Origin: Betaproteobacteria bacterium
Lineage (GTDB): Bacteria > Pseudomonadota > Gammaproteobacteria > Burkholderiales > SG8-39
NCBI GenBank assembly: GCA_016177575.1
Contig: JACOVA010000102.1
Span: 1-37,264 of the forward strand
DNA: 37,264 nt
Reading direction: 5' to 3'
The position numbers and the translations under genes are program-made. Shown in pieces: positions 1 to 9,580 of this stretch. The notes beneath the pieces are model-generated. The model was not told the origin of the DNA. It did no database searches and saw only the letters and a program-made list of their open reading frames with translations. Within the stretch, counting starts at the first letter, position 1. Each line of letters begins with the position of its first letter.

Positions 1-56
1 GCCAGCTTGAACACGGCTTCCGCGTAAGGGCGCGCGATGGTGCTCGGTTCCGCCAT
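1..56 (-). CDS. atpH: ATP synthase F1 delta subunit, 5' end only
   Basis: The first 18 codons of a gene that runs off the left edge. The reading begins [18 protein letters not shown], and the ARPYAEAVF segment is the usual start of the delta subunit (OSCP) that joins F1 to the stator b subunits. The ATG shares one base with the atpF stop (TGATG, 54-58), so translation is probably coupled. Identity rests on this short N-terminus plus its place directly after atpF. Confidence 0.9.
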   Translation of the reverse strand, partial: MAEPSTIARPYAEAVFKL

Positions 57-526
57 CAGAGTTGCTTCCTGATGCCGTCGAGCAGATCGGCGTGCGCCTT
101 GGCGTCGACTTCGCGCCGCAGGATCTTTTCCGCCCCGGCGACCGCGAGCGCGGCGACATGCTCGCGCAGCTGCTCGCGCGCGCGCGCCACCGCCTGCTCG
201 ATGTCGGCCTTGGCGGCGGCCTTCTCGCGCTCGCCTTCGGCCTTGGCGGTGGCCTTCGCCTCCGCCACCACCTGCGAGGCGCGCTTCTCGGCCTGCACCA
301 CGATCTCGGCGGCGCGCCCGCGCGCTTCCTGGATCGCTTCCTCGGACTGGCGGGCCGAAACCTCGAGCGATTGCCTGCCCTGCTCGGCGGCGGCGAGGCC
401 GTCCGCAATGGTTTTCTGCCGCGCCTCGATCGCACGCAGCATGTAGGGCCAGACGACCTTCGCCGTAAACCAGATGAACAGCGCAAACGTCAGCGCCTGG
501 GCGATCAGCGTCAGATTGAAGCTCAT
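56..526 (-). CDS. atpF: ATP synthase F0 subunit b
   Basis: 156 residues, the same length as E. coli AtpF. An N-terminal membrane helix (about residues 5-27) is followed by a long, charged, Ala/Glu/Lys/Arg-rich region of coiled-coil type (about 30-140), the peripheral stalk that holds F1 static against the rotating c-ring. The start [14 protein letters not shown] is typical of beta- and gammaproteobacteria. A purine-rich ribosome site (AAGGGG) lies just upstream of the ATG. It sits 25 bp after atpE and overlaps atpH by one base within the atp operon. Confidence 0.97.
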   Translation of the reverse strand: MSFNLTLIAQALTFALFIWFTAKVVWPYMLRAIEARQKTIADGLAAAEQGRQSLEVSARQSEEAIQEARGRAAEIVVQAEKRASQVVAEAKATAKAEGEREKAAAKADIEQAVARAREQLREHVAALAVAGAEKILRREVDAKAHADLLDGIRKQL

Positions 527-551
527 GACCGACCCCTTCGGGAACGACCGT

Positions 552-875
<324 letters not shown>

Positions 876-1700
876 TCAGTGATGCTCGTGGGCCATGGCG
901 ATGTAGACCACCGACAGCATCATGAAGATGTAGGCTTGCAGCGCCACGATCAGAATGTGAAAAATCGCCCAGCCGAGACCGAACATGGTGGCCACGAGCG
1001 TGCCGAAAAGGCCGGTCGCGGCCAGCAGCCACAGCAGCAGGAAAATGATCTCACCCGCGTACATGTTGCCGAACAGCCGCAGCGAATGCGACAGCGGCTT
1101 GGACACGTACTCGATGAAATTGAAAAGAAGGTTGAAGAACACCAGGAACGGCGACGCCCACAGCGGCTTGACGCCGAAGGGCGCGCAGCAAAGCTCGTGA
1201 ATCCAGCCCCCCAGGCCCTTGGCCGCGATCGAGAACCAGATCATCAGCAGCCAGACCGAGAGCGCCAGCGCGAAGGTGGTGTTGACATCGGCGGTCGGCA
1301 CCGGGCGCCAGGCGTGCAGGCCGAGCCATTCCAGCGGCCCGACGACAATATCGATCGGCAGGAAATCCATGGCGTTCATCACCAAGACCCAGACAAATAC
1401 CGTGAGCGCCACCGGGGCGACGAAACGATTGCGGTCGCCGTGGTGAAAAACGCCCTTCACCTGGTTGTCGACGAACTCGAACAGCAGCTCGACGAAGGCC
1501 TGGCGCCGGTTCGGCACGCCGGAGGTTGCGCCCCGCACCACCCACCAGATGAGGCCGAGCACGATGCTGCCCATGAGGGCCGCCGTCACCAGCGAATCGA
1601 CGTTCAGCGCCCAGAAGCCACCGTCTCCCACCGGCTTCGCGAGAAAGGTCAGGTGGTGCTGGATGTAGTTTGTCGCGTTGAATTCTTTGCCGGATGCCAT
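876..1700 (-). CDS. atpB: ATP synthase F0 subunit a
   Basis: 274 residues (E. coli 271), polytopic membrane protein providing the two half-channels for protons. The stator arginine sits in [13 protein letters not shown], the family's most conserved segment, and the protein ends with a histidine-rich tail (AHEHH). The start at 1700 ([14 protein letters not shown]) was chosen because the open frame upstream overlaps atpI and resembles no AtpB. The ATG is only 2 bases after the atpI stop, indicating coupling. Confidence 0.96.
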   Translation of the reverse strand: MASGKEFNATNYIQHHLTFLAKPVGDGGFWALNVDSLVTAALMGSIVLGLIWWVVRGATSGVPNRRQAFVELLFEFVDNQVKGVFHHGDRNRFVAPVALTVFVWVLVMNAMDFLPIDIVVGPLEWLGLHAWRPVPTADVNTTFALALSVWLLMIWFSIAAKGLGGWIHELCCAPFGVKPLWASPFLVFFNLLFNFIEYVSKPLSHSLRLFGNMYAGEIIFLLLWLLAATGLFGTLVATMFGLGWAIFHILIVALQAYIFMMLSVVYIAMAHEHH

Positions 1701-1702
1701 CG

Positions 1703-2080
1703 CTAATCGTAGTCGCGCACAAAGAACGCCATCGAAAATATCAGTACCGTCGCAATGAACGATCCAAAGAACGCGCCGGCGACGACCTCGTCGTAGACCG
1801 CCATCACCAGCCACAGCAGGACCACGATCAGGCCGATCTTGACCGCTTCGGCCCGCAACGCCCCGACCAGGATCCCCCCCGCTGACTTCGCGCTACCCCT
1901 CGCTGCCACGTACGCGGATGCCATGCCGGCACATACGCTGACCGCTCCTCCCAAGGCCGCGGAAAACGCGCCGTGCGCTCCGACCCAGAATCCTGCGATC
2001 AGCGTCAGCGCCGCCGTAGCGATGAGCTGCCACTGCAGCACGGTGCGAATTGGCCTCGAAAGTATATTCGTCTGAGGCAC
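1703..2080 (-). CDS. atpI: ATP synthase protein I
   Basis: Small membrane protein, up to 125 residues, with about four hydrophobic segments. It is the AtpI accessory protein that in other bacteria helps c-ring assembly and is first in the atp operon, as here. The start is uncertain. The longest reading begins at GTG 2080, but a good promoter (2061-2090) has its -10 inside codons 5-7 of that reading. The next in-frame GTG at 2041 ([12 protein letters not shown], 112 residues) is preceded by GAGG and would be the first start on that transcript. An intact gene is clear; its N-terminus is not. Confidence 0.85.
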   Translation of the reverse strand: MPQTNILSRPIRTVLQWQLIATAALTLIAGFWVGAHGAFSAALGGAVSVCAGMASAYVAARGSAKSAGGILVGALRAEAVKIGLIVVLLWLVMAVYDEVVAGAFFGSFIATVLIFSMAFFVRDYD

Positions 2081-2090
2081 TTCGGGTCAA
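2061..2090 (-). promoter_or_regulatory. predicted sigma-70 promoter of the atp operon
   Basis: On the minus strand TTGACC (2085-2090) and TATACT (2061-2066) are separated by 18 bases, each matching 5 of 6 consensus bases. It lies just after parB and directs transcription into atpI-atpB-atpE-atpF-atpH. Its position implies that the atpI start at 2080 is upstream of the transcription start. Confidence 0.55.
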
Positions 2091-2122
2091 CGTGTTGCGG
2101 CGCAAAAATCCGGCAGCCGATG

Positions 2123-2968
2123 TCAGCGCAGCTTCTTCAGCAACTGGTCCAGATGGTCGAGTCCCGAGTAGCGCACGAGGATCGTGCCGCTGCCCTTGCG
2201 CCCGGGACGGATCTGCACCGTGGTGCCAAGGCGCTGCGAGACCTCTTCCTCGAGGCGCGCGAGATCGCGGTCCGTTCTCTGCCTGCGGCGCGCCGCCGGT
2301 GCGCGCAGCAGCCTCGCTGCCAGCGCCTCGCTCTCGCGCACCGACAGGCCGCGCGCGGCAATACGGTTCGCGGCCTCGATCTGGCGCGCCGCATCGAGCG
2401 AGAGCAGCGCGCGCGCGTGTCCCATCTCGAGCGCCCCCTGCAGCAGCATTGCCTGCACGGGCTTCGCCAGCTTGAGCAGGCGCAGCAGGTTGGTGGTCGC
2501 ACTCCTCGAGCGCCCGATGGCGTCGGCGGCCTGCTCGTGGGTCATGCGGAATTCCTCCACCAGGCGCTGCAATCCGCCCGCTTCCTCGATCGGGTTCAGG
2601 TCTTCGCGCTGGATGTTCTCGATCAACGACATGGCCAATGCGGCGCTGTCCGGAACCTCCCGCACCAGCGCGGGGATCTCCGTCAGCCCCGCCATCTGCG
2701 CCGCGCGCCAGCGGCGCTCGCCGGCGATCAGCTCGTAGCGCTCCCGCGCGCCGTCGAGCGGCCGCACCAGCACCGGCTGCACCACGCCCTGGGCGCGGAT
2801 CGATGCCGCGAGCTCGCCGAGCGCCTGCTGGTCCATGCGCGTGCGCGGCTGGTAGCGGCCCGGCCGGATCGAATCCACCGCAAGCGTCGCCGTCGCGTCC
2901 CTGCGCGTGCTCTCGTCGCCGCCGAGCAGCGCGTCGAGCCCGCGGCCCAGCCCTTTGGGCTTGTTCAT
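2123..2968 (-). CDS. parB: chromosome partitioning protein ParB
   Basis: 281 residues. Starts MNKPKGLGRGLDALL, the usual N-terminus of chromosomal ParB that contacts ParA. The CTP-binding motif GERRWR is at residues 83-88 and ENIQREDLNPIEEA at 117-130. A helix-turn-helix (about 135-180) binds parS, and a C-terminal dimerisation region follows. ParB loads at parS, spreads as a CTP-dependent clamp and helps recruit SMC. The ATG overlaps the parA stop by 4 bases (ATGA). Two matching parS sites lie about 3.3 kb away at 6248-6302. Confidence 0.97.
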   Translation of the reverse strand: MNKPKGLGRGLDALLGGDESTRRDATATLAVDSIRPGRYQPRTRMDQQALGELAASIRAQGVVQPVLVRPLDGARERYELIAGERRWRAAQMAGLTEIPALVREVPDSAALAMSLIENIQREDLNPIEEAGGLQRLVEEFRMTHEQAADAIGRSRSATTNLLRLLKLAKPVQAMLLQGALEMGHARALLSLDAARQIEAANRIAARGLSVRESEALAARLLRAPAARRRQRTDRDLARLEEEVSQRLGTTVQIRPGRKGSGTILVRYSGLDHLDQLLKKLR

Positions 2969-3726
2969 GGCGTTCCCTTCAGAATTTCCGCGGTCAGCGC
3001 GACGTAGGCCTGCGCTCCCTTCGAAGCACTGTCCCAGACCACCGCGGGCGCGCCGTAGCTCGGCGCCTCAGCCAGGCGCACGTTGCGCGGCACCAGGGTG
3101 CGATAGACCTTGTCGCCGAAATGCTCCTCCAGCTGCTGCGAGACCTGGTGCGCGAGCGTGTTGCGCGGGTCGAACATGGTGCGCAGCAGCCCCGCGATCT
3201 CGAGCCGCGGGTTCAGATTGGCGCGCACCCGCTTGATCGTGCCGACCAGATCGGAGAGGCCTTCGAGCGCGTAATACTCGCACTGCATCGGGATCAGCAC
3301 CTGCTCGGCCGCGGTCAACGCGTTCACGGTCAGCAGGCTGAGCGACGGCGGGCAATCGATCAGGATGAAATCGTATTCGCCGGCGAGGCGCTCGAGCGCC
3401 GTGCGCAGCCGGGCCTGGCGATTGGGCAGCTCGACCAGCTCCACTTCGGCCCCCGCCAGCTCGCGGTTGGCGGGGATGAGGTCGAAGCCGCTCTCGACGC
3501 GCATGCGGATACTGGCGGCATCTCCGAGCCCGAGCAGGACGTGATAGACCGTGCGCGCGAGCTTTCTCTTGTCGACGCCGCTGCCCATGGTCGCGTTGCC
3601 CTGCGGATCGAGGTCCACCAGCAGCACGCGCCTGGCCGATTGCGCCAGCCCGGCGGCGAGATTGACGCTGGTGGTGGTCTTGCCGACGCCGCCCTTCTGA
3701 TTGGCGATCGCGATGACGCGCGCCAC
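2965..3726 (-). CDS. parA: chromosome partitioning ATPase ParA (Soj)
   Basis: 253 residues. The deviant Walker A motif KGGVGKTT is at residues 11-18, DLDPQGNAT follows, and the Walker B-like ILIDCPPSL is mid-protein. This is the short chromosomal ParA/Soj type without an N-terminal DNA-binding extension; it binds DNA nonspecifically as an ATP dimer and is released by ParB, moving origins. The open frame runs far upstream through rsmG, but homology starts at ARVIAIANQ, so GTG 3726 is chosen, 2 bases after the rsmG stop. Confidence 0.96.
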   Translation of the reverse strand: MARVIAIANQKGGVGKTTTSVNLAAGLAQSARRVLLVDLDPQGNATMGSGVDKRKLARTVYHVLLGLGDAASIRMRVESGFDLIPANRELAGAEVELVELPNRQARLRTALERLAGEYDFILIDCPPSLSLLTVNALTAAEQVLIPMQCEYYALEGLSDLVGTIKRVRANLNPRLEIAGLLRTMFDPRNTLAHQVSQQLEEHFGDKVYRTLVPRNVRLAEAPSYGAPAVVWDSASKGAQAYVALTAEILKGTP

Positions 3727-3728
3727 GG

Positions 3729-4361
3729 TCAGCAAGCCACGCGGCAAAGAACGAGGTGGCGCTCGGCTTGCAGCAGCGGCACCGCAAGCCGGCGCACATC
3801 GCTGCAATCGCAGTTCGCGGGCACCTGCGCCAGCTCGTCCCCGGGAAAAGCGCCCTTCATCGCCGCGAGCACGCCGCCGGGCGCGGCGAGGTGGCCGCAG
3901 GCGGCGAGGAACTGAGCCAGGCCGGCGAAGCCGCGCGTGATCACCACCGCGAAGCGTTGCGCGGGGCGCCAGCTCTCGGCCCGCCCGACGTGCACCGTCG
4001 CGTTGGCGAGCTCCAGCTCGATCACCGCCTGGCGCAGGAACGCGCCCTTCTTGTGATTGGCGTCGTTGAGCGTCACGCGTCGCTGCGGCTCGGCGATCGC
4101 CATCGGTATGCCCGGCAGCCCGCCGCCCGAGCCGATATCGGCGAGCGCGCCGGCGAGCCCCGTCAGCTCGCGCAGCGCGGCGAGCGAATCGAGCAGGTGA
4201 TGGCTCACGGCCTGCAGCGGATCGCGGATCGCGGTCAGGTTGTGGGTCCGGTTCCATTTCGCGAGCAGCTCGAGGTAGGCCATCAGCTTCGCGGCGGCGC
4301 CCGAGGGCAGCGCCAGTGCGAGCTCGCTCAGGCCGCGTTCGAGCGCGGCGCGCGGCGTCAT
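3729..4361 (-). CDS. rsmG: 16S rRNA (guanine527-N7)-methyltransferase RsmG (GidB)
   Basis: 210 residues (E. coli 207). Rossmann-fold methyltransferase with the SAM-binding loop [11 protein letters not shown] at residues 74-84, and NLTAIRDP upstream as in other RsmG proteins. It makes m7G527 in the 530 loop of 16S rRNA; loss gives low-level streptomycin resistance in several bacteria. The ATG overlaps the mnmG stop by 4 bases, the classic gidA-gidB pairing, and parA follows after 2 bases. Confidence 0.96.
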   Translation of the reverse strand: MTPRAALERGLSELALALPSGAAAKLMAYLELLAKWNRTHNLTAIRDPLQAVSHHLLDSLAALRELTGLAGALADIGSGGGLPGIPMAIAEPQRRVTLNDANHKKGAFLRQAVIELELANATVHVGRAESWRPAQRFAVVITRGFAGLAQFLAACGHLAAPGGVLAAMKGAFPGDELAQVPANCDCSDVRRLAVPLLQAERHLVLCRVAC

Positions 4362-6214
4362 GCGCTCCTTTTCTGGCGCGGGCTGCGACGCACTTCCCTT
4401 CTTCCCTTGCGCTTCAGGTGTACGAGCAGGAGCGAGATCGCCGCCGGCGTGACGCCGGACATGCGCGCCGCCCGGCCGATCGTCTCCGGGCGGTGCCGCT
4501 GCAACGCCTGCCGCACTTCGGTCGAGAGCCCGCGCACCTCGCGGTAATCGATATCCGCCGGCAGCAGCGTCCTTTCCTGTGCCCTGAGCCGCTCGACCTC
4601 CTCCTGCTGCCGGGCGATGTAGCCTTGATACTTGGCCTGGATCTCGACTTGTTCCGCGACCGATGAATCAATATTCTCACCGACTGTAGATGAGAATAAC
4701 GAAAGCGAGCGGTAACTTACATTCGGTCGCCGCAGCAGCTCGTACAGCGAGTGCTCGTTCACCCAGATGGACTTCAGACGCTCGCTCTCGCGCGCGATCG
4801 CCTCGCGCTTGCGGCTGAACGCGTCCCAGCGTGCGTCATCCACCAGCCCGAGCGTGCGCCCGGTTTCGGTGAGCCTCAGGTCGGCGTTGTCCTCCCTCAG
4901 CATCAACCGGTACTCGGCGCGGCTGGTGAACATCCGGTAGGGCTCGCTGACACCGCGGGTGATCAGATCATCGACCAGGACCCCGAGATAGGCCTCGTCG
5001 CGCCGCGGGCACCACGGCGCCTTGCCTTGCACCTGCAGCGCGGCGTTCAGGCCCGCGAGCAATCCCTGCGCGGCGGCCTCTTCATAACCGGTGGTGCCGT
5101 TGATCTGGCCGGCGAAGAACAGGCCCGCGACGGTCTTGGTCTCGAGCGAGGCGCGCAGATTGCGCGGGTCGAAGTAGTCGTACTCGATGGCATAGCCAGG
5201 ACGCAGCAAATGCGCGTTCTCGAGTCCCCGAATCGAGCGCACCAGGGCGAGCTGCACGTCGAACGGCAGGCTGGTGGAGATACCGTTCGGGTACATCTCG
5301 CTCGTCGTGAGGCCCTCCGGCTCGAGGAAGATCTGGTGGCTCGCCTTGCCGGCGAAGCGGTGGATCTTGTCCTCGATCGAGGGGCAATAGCGCGGTCCGA
5401 CGCCCTGGATCACGCCGGTGAACATCGGCGAGCGATCCAGGCCGCCGCGGATGATTTCGTGCGTGCGCTCGTTGGTGTGCGTGATCCAGCACGGCAGCTG
5501 ACGCGGGTGCATGTCGCGGCGGCCAAGAAAAGAGAACGCTGGCTCGGGCGAGTCCCCCGGCTGCGGCTCGAGCAGCGAGAAGTCGACCGTCCTGCCGTCC
5601 AGCCGCGGCGGCGTGCCGGTCTTGAGCCGCCCGACCGGCAGCTTCATCTCCCGCAGGCGTGCTGCCAGGGTGGTCGCCGCCGGGTCGCCCGCGCGTCCGG
5701 CCCGGTAGCTCTGCAGGCCGACATGGACTTGGCCGGCGAGAAACGTTCCGGCGGTCAGCACCACCGCGCGGCCGCGGAATCGCACTCCGATCTGGGTCAC
5801 CACTCCGGCGGCCCGGTCGCCTTCCAGCAGGATGTCGTCGACCGCTTGCTGAAACAGGGTGAGGTTCGCCTGCCGCTCGAGGCGCGTGCGGATCGCCTGC
5901 CGGTAAAGCAGCCGGTCGGCCTGCGCGCGCGTGGCACGCACCGCCGGCCCCTTGGACGAATTCAAGGTGCGGAACTGGATTCCGGCCTCGTCGGTGGCAA
6001 GGGCCATCGCGCCCCCGAGCGCATCGATCTCCTTTACCAGGTGTCCCTTGCCGATGCCCCCGATCGAGGGGTTGCACGACATCTGGCCCAGCGTCTCGAT
6101 GCTATGGGTGAGGAGCAGCGTCTTGCAGCCGACCCGGGCCGCAGCGAGCGCTGCCTCGGTGCCGGCGTGGCCGCCACCGACGACGATGACGTCGAATTCG
6201 GCCGGGAATTGCAT
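4358..6214 (-). CDS. mnmG: tRNA U34 carboxymethylaminomethyl-modification enzyme MnmG (GidA)
   Basis: 618 residues (E. coli 629). The FAD-binding [10 protein letters not shown] is at residues 11-20, [13 protein letters not shown] follows near 50, and [13 protein letters not shown] lies in the FAD domain. The C-terminal helical domain contacts tRNA and MnmE. With MnmE (also in this window) it installs the cmnm5 group on wobble uridine 34. Start [10 protein letters not shown] at 6214 was chosen because the longer frame reads into the parS region. First gene of the mnmG-rsmG-parA-parB run. Confidence 0.97.
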   Translation of the reverse strand: MQFPAEFDVIVVGGGHAGTEAALAAARVGCKTLLLTHSIETLGQMSCNPSIGGIGKGHLVKEIDALGGAMALATDEAGIQFRTLNSSKGPAVRATRAQADRLLYRQAIRTRLERQANLTLFQQAVDDILLEGDRAAGVVTQIGVRFRGRAVVLTAGTFLAGQVHVGLQSYRAGRAGDPAATTLAARLREMKLPVGRLKTGTPPRLDGRTVDFSLLEPQPGDSPEPAFSFLGRRDMHPRQLPCWITHTNERTHEIIRGGLDRSPMFTGVIQGVGPRYCPSIEDKIHRFAGKASHQIFLEPEGLTTSEMYPNGISTSLPFDVQLALVRSIRGLENAHLLRPGYAIEYDYFDPRNLRASLETKTVAGLFFAGQINGTTGYEEAAAQGLLAGLNAALQVQGKAPWCPRRDEAYLGVLVDDLITRGVSEPYRMFTSRAEYRLMLREDNADLRLTETGRTLGLVDDARWDAFSRKREAIARESERLKSIWVNEHSLYELLRRPNVSYRSLSLFSSTVGENIDSSVAEQVEIQAKYQGYIARQQEEVERLRAQERTLLPADIDYREVRGLSTEVRQALQRHRPETIGRAARMSGVTPAAISLLLVHLKRKGRREVRRSPRQKRSA

Positions 6215-6247
6215 AGGGATGAGGATGCGGGGCGAATGATACGTGAA

Positions 6248-6263
6248 TGTTCCACGTGAAACT
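6248..6263. promoter_or_regulatory. parS centromere site 1
   Basis: TGTTCCACGTGAAACT matches the conserved bacterial parS palindrome TGTTTCACGTGAAACA at 14 of 16 positions, with the central CACGTG intact. It lies just upstream of mnmG, 7 kb from dnaA and near the parA and parB genes, a usual place for the site where ParB loads. Confidence 0.9.
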
Positions 6264-6286
6264 AGGCGAGTCCGTCCCACGGCCGA

Positions 6287-6302
6287 GGTTTCACGTGGAA
6301 CA
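6287..6302. promoter_or_regulatory. parS centromere site 2
   Basis: GGTTTCACGTGGAACA, again 14 of 16 to the parS consensus. It is the reverse complement of site 1 except at one end base, so the two sites form an inverted pair 23 bp apart in the mnmG to MFS gap. Confidence 0.9.
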
Positions 6303-6395
6303 GCCGCAGGTTACCGTAATGCTGCACTGCAGCATCCCGCTTCCTCATGCGACAATCGCGCCCTTTTCCCCGTTCGCTGCAGCCAGGCTCGCCCG

Positions 6396-7580
6396 GTGAT
6401 CTCCCTTGCACGCTACTCCGCCCTGCTCGCGCAGCCCGTGCTGCGCTCGACGATTGCCGCGTCCTTTCTGGGACGCCTGCCGATCGGAATCACGGGCCTC
6501 GCGATCCTGATGTCCGCCCAGAGCAGCACCGGTTCGTTCGCGCGCGGCGGCGCCGTCGCGGCCTGCTATACGGCCGGATTGGCGAGCCTCGCGCCGCTGC
6601 TCGGCCGCCTGATTGACCGCTATGGGCCGCGCTACGTGCTGCTCGCCTGCGCCTTCGCCTTTCCTTCGGCGCTTGCGGCGCTGATCGCAGCGCTCGCGGC
6701 GCGCACGCCGCTCTGGATTGCGTTTGCGCTCGCCGCCATCGCGGGCGCGTGCTTCCCGCCCATCACCGTGTGCATGCGGACATTCTTCAAGCAGCGGCTG
6801 AAGGACGATGCGCTGCTCGCTGCCGCCTACTCGCTCGAGTCGGTGCTGATCGAGACCATCTTCATCCTCGGTCCGCTGCTGGTGGCGCTGCTGGTCGCGC
6901 TCGTTTCGCCCGCCTCGGCGGTGCTGTTCGGCGCCGCCTGCGGCTGCGCGGGCGCGCTGCTGTTCAGGCGCTCCGCGGGACTCGCGCAATGGCGCATCGA
7001 GCCCGCCAGGCGCGCGCGCCTGTTCGGCCCGCTCGCCGAGCCGGGATTCGTGCCCTTGCTCGCCGTGGTGCTCGGCTACGCGAGCGCCTTTGGCCTGGTC
7101 GAGATCGCGACCATCGCCTACGCAGCCGAGCTCGGCCGCCCGGCGCTCGCCGGGGTCCTGCTCGGCATCATGAGCGTCGGCAGTGCCGCCGGTGGACTGG
7201 TGTACGGCAGTCGCAGCTGGCATCTGCCGCTCGCGCGCCAGTTCCCCCTTACGCTCGCGCTGATGGGACTCGGCGTGGCGCCGCTCGCACTGCCGGCGCC
7301 CTACTGGGCGTTCGCGCTCTGGTGCCTGGCGGCCGGCATCGCCATGGCGCCGGCGCTGATCATGCAGGCGATGCTGGTGGCCAGGATCGCGCGCGCCGAG
7401 CACTCGACCGAAGCCTTCACCTGGTCGGCGACCGGCCTGCTCGCCGGCGTCGGCGTCGGCCTCACGGCGGGCGGCCTGCTGCTCGAGCATGCAAGCTCGC
7501 CGGCGGTATTCGTCGCCGCGGCGGCGATGTCGCTCGGGGCCGGCGCGCTCGCCACGCGCCTGGTCAGAACCGGGCCCTGA
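6396..7580 (+). CDS. major facilitator superfamily transporter
   Basis: 394 residues with about 12 hydrophobic segments and a cytoplasmic loop GRLIDRYGPRY resembling MFS motif A between helices 2 and 3. Substrate cannot be told from sequence; the overall look is of a small drug- or metabolite-efflux type MFS protein. GTG 6396 (ISLARYSALLAQPVL) was chosen because homology-like sequence begins there and the longer frame from 6243 would translate the parS sites. It converges on pckG with a single base between the stop codons. Confidence 0.85.
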   Translation: MISLARYSALLAQPVLRSTIAASFLGRLPIGITGLAILMSAQSSTGSFARGGAVAACYTAGLASLAPLLGRLIDRYGPRYVLLACAFAFPSALAALIAALAARTPLWIAFALAAIAGACFPPITVCMRTFFKQRLKDDALLAAAYSLESVLIETIFILGPLLVALLVALVSPASAVLFGAACGCAGALLFRRSAGLAQWRIEPARRARLFGPLAEPGFVPLLAVVLGYASAFGLVEIATIAYAAELGRPALAGVLLGIMSVGSAAGGLVYGSRSWHLPLARQFPLTLALMGLGVAPLALPAPYWAFALWCLAAGIAMAPALIMQAMLVARIARAEHSTEAFTWSATGLLAGVGVGLTAGGLLLEHASSPAVFVAAAAMSLGAGALATRLVRTGP

Positions 7581-7581
7581 A

Positions 7582-9432
7582 TCAGGCGGCGAGTTTCTGG
7601 TGCATGCGGCCGCGGCGCGTCTCGAGCGCCTGCGGCAGGCGCCCGGCGAGCTTGCGGAACAGCTCGTCGTGCGACTTGAGCTCCTCGCCCCAGAGCTTCT
7701 CGTCCACGCGGGTGATTTCCTCGAAGCGCCCGCGCTCGAATTTTTCCATCCCGCTCCAGCTCAGGTCCTCGTAGCGCGGGATTACGCCGAGCAGGGTCTC
7801 GACCCCCTGCGCGCTGCCGCGGCAGCGCTCCACGATCCACTGCAGCACGCGCATGTTCTCGGCGTAGCCGGGCCAGATGAATTTTCCGCTCGCATCCTTG
7901 CGAAACCAGTTGACGCGGAAGATGCGCGGCGGCCGCGCCACTGCCTTGCCCATCTTCAGCCAGTGGGCGAAGTAATCGCCCATGTGATAGCCGCAGAAGG
8001 CGAGCATCGCCATCGGATCGCGCCGCACCACGCCGACCTTGCCGGTGATCGCGGCGGTGGTCTCGGAGCCGAGCGTCGCCCCCATGTAGACGCCTTCTTC
8101 CCAGCTGCGGGCCTCGACCACCAGCGGCACGGTCGAGGAGCGCCGGCCGCCGAAGATGAAAGCCGAAATCGGCACACCTTGCGGATCCTCCCAGCGCTCG
8201 TCCATCGATGGGCATTGCGAGGCCGCCACGGTAAAGCGCGCATTCGGGTGCGCCGCGGCGCGCCCGCAGCCCGGCGTCCAATCGTTGCCCTGCCAGTCGA
8301 TCAGCCGGGCGGGCGCCTCCTTGGTCATTTCTTCCCACCATACGTCGCCTTCCGGGGTCATGGCGACGTTGGTGAAGATGACGTTGCGGCGCAGCGTCTG
8401 CATCGCGTTCGGATTGGTCGCCTCCGACGTTCCAGGCGCAACCCCGAACAGCCCCGCCTCCGGGTTGAGGGCGTAGAGCCGGCCATCGGCGCCCGGCTTG
8501 ATCCAGGCGATGTCTTCGCCGATCGTGGTCACCTTCCAGCCGGCGAAAGCCGCGGGCGGTATCAGCATCGCGAAGTTGGTCTTGCCGCAGGCGCTCGGAA
8601 ACGCCGCCGATACGTAGTGCTTCTCGCCCTGCGGCGATTCGACCCCCAGGATCAGCATGTGCTCGGCCAGCCAGCCCTCGTCGCGCGCCATGACCGAGGC
8701 GATGCGCAGCGCGAGGCACTTCTTGCCGAGCAGCGCGTTGCCGCCGTAGCCGGAGCCGTAGGACCAGATCTCCCGGCTCTCGGGAAAGTGCACGATCCAT
8801 TTCTCCTTCTCGTTGCACGGCCAGGCGAGGTCGGCGCGCCGGGCGCCGAAGCTGTCGACCAAGGGCGCGCCGACCGAGTGCACGCAGGGCACGAACGCGC
8901 CGTCTGCACCGAGGTGCTCGAGCACCGCGCGCCCCATGCGCGTCATCAGCTTCATGTTCACCACCACGTAGGCGGAGTCCGAGATCTCCACTCCGATCTG
9001 CGCGATCGGCGAGCCGATCGGGCCCATCGAGAAGGGGACCACGTAGAGGGTGCGTCCGCGCATGCAGCCGTCGAACAGGCGCGCGAGCGTGGCGCGCATC
9101 TCCGCAGGCTCGATCCAGTTGTTGGTCGGACCGGCATCCTCCCGGCGGGCTGAGCAGATGAAAGTGCGGTCCTCCATGCGCGCGACGTCCGAGGGGTGCG
9201 AGCGCGCCAGATAGCTCCCCGGCCGCAGCGTCTCGCTCAGTTTGACGAGGCTGCCCGCGGCCACCAGCCCTTCGCACAGCCGGTCATACTCGGCCTGCGA
9301 GCCGTCGCACCACACCACCCGCTCCGGCTTGGCAAGCCGCGCCATCTTGTCCACCCAGTCCCGAAGCTTTGCGTGCCGCACCCATGCCGGGGCCTGCGCT
9401 GGGTGGGATTCGGGGGCTGGGCGATCGCTCAT
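7582..9432 (-). CDS. pckG: phosphoenolpyruvate carboxykinase (GTP)
   Basis: 616 residues, the normal size of the GTP-dependent family (the ATP-dependent enzyme is about 540 and unrelated in detail). It converts oxaloacetate plus GTP to PEP, CO2 and GDP, the entry to gluconeogenesis. The P-loop is in [13 protein letters not shown] with the reactive Cys of this family; IGEDIAWI carries metal-binding acid residues; [14 protein letters not shown] and FRVNWFRKD are substrate and nucleotide segments. Start [11 protein letters not shown] at 9432 has AGGAG upstream. It sits alone, downstream of a predicted promoter and a leader hairpin. Confidence 0.96.
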   Translation of the reverse strand: MSDRPAPESHPAQAPAWVRHAKLRDWVDKMARLAKPERVVWCDGSQAEYDRLCEGLVAAGSLVKLSETLRPGSYLARSHPSDVARMEDRTFICSARREDAGPTNNWIEPAEMRATLARLFDGCMRGRTLYVVPFSMGPIGSPIAQIGVEISDSAYVVVNMKLMTRMGRAVLEHLGADGAFVPCVHSVGAPLVDSFGARRADLAWPCNEKEKWIVHFPESREIWSYGSGYGGNALLGKKCLALRIASVMARDEGWLAEHMLILGVESPQGEKHYVSAAFPSACGKTNFAMLIPPAAFAGWKVTTIGEDIAWIKPGADGRLYALNPEAGLFGVAPGTSEATNPNAMQTLRRNVIFTNVAMTPEGDVWWEEMTKEAPARLIDWQGNDWTPGCGRAAAHPNARFTVAASQCPSMDERWEDPQGVPISAFIFGGRRSSTVPLVVEARSWEEGVYMGATLGSETTAAITGKVGVVRRDPMAMLAFCGYHMGDYFAHWLKMGKAVARPPRIFRVNWFRKDASGKFIWPGYAENMRVLQWIVERCRGSAQGVETLLGVIPRYEDLSWSGMEKFERGRFEEITRVDEKLWGEELKSHDELFRKLAGRLPQALETRRGRMHQKLAA

Positions 9433-9451
9433 CGAGGTTGCTCCTGAAACG

Positions 9452-9479
9452 AAAACGGCCCTGGGCAATGCGCGGGCCG
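9452..9479 (-). terminator. terminator-like hairpin in the mnmE-pckG gap / pckG leader
   Basis: On the minus strand a 6-bp GC stem CGGCCC/GGGCCG (arms 9474-9479 and 9456-9461, 12-base loop) is followed at once by TTTTCGTTT. It could end the mnmE transcript. It lies only about 20 bases before the pckG start, too close for a promoter after it, so pckG transcripts should carry it as well. Confidence 0.5.
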
Positions 9480-9491
9480 GATGGGGTTTGC

Positions 9492-9520
9492 GGTATAGGC
9501 AAATTTTACCCCGCCGCCAA
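9492..9520 (-). promoter_or_regulatory. possible pckG promoter
   Basis: On the minus strand TTGGCG (9515-9520) and TATACC (9492-9497) are 17 bases apart, each 4 of 6 to consensus. This would start transcription near 9485 and give a leader of about 50 bases containing the hairpin at 9456-9479. Weak evidence. Confidence 0.3.
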
Positions 9521-9580
9521 TGAGCCGCGGAACGCCGGACCTGCCAAACACTTTCCCGTTTATTTACAAGTAGATAGCTA

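Noticed and set aside
3727-4257. Long parA reading extending upstream through rsmG
   Set aside because: The extension is out of frame with rsmG and lacks ParA features; the Walker A motif sits 10 residues after GTG 3726.
6243-6395. N-terminal extension of the MFS transporter from ATG 6243
   Set aside because: It would translate both parS sites and a polar stretch unlike any MFS N-terminus; the membrane protein begins at GTG 6396.
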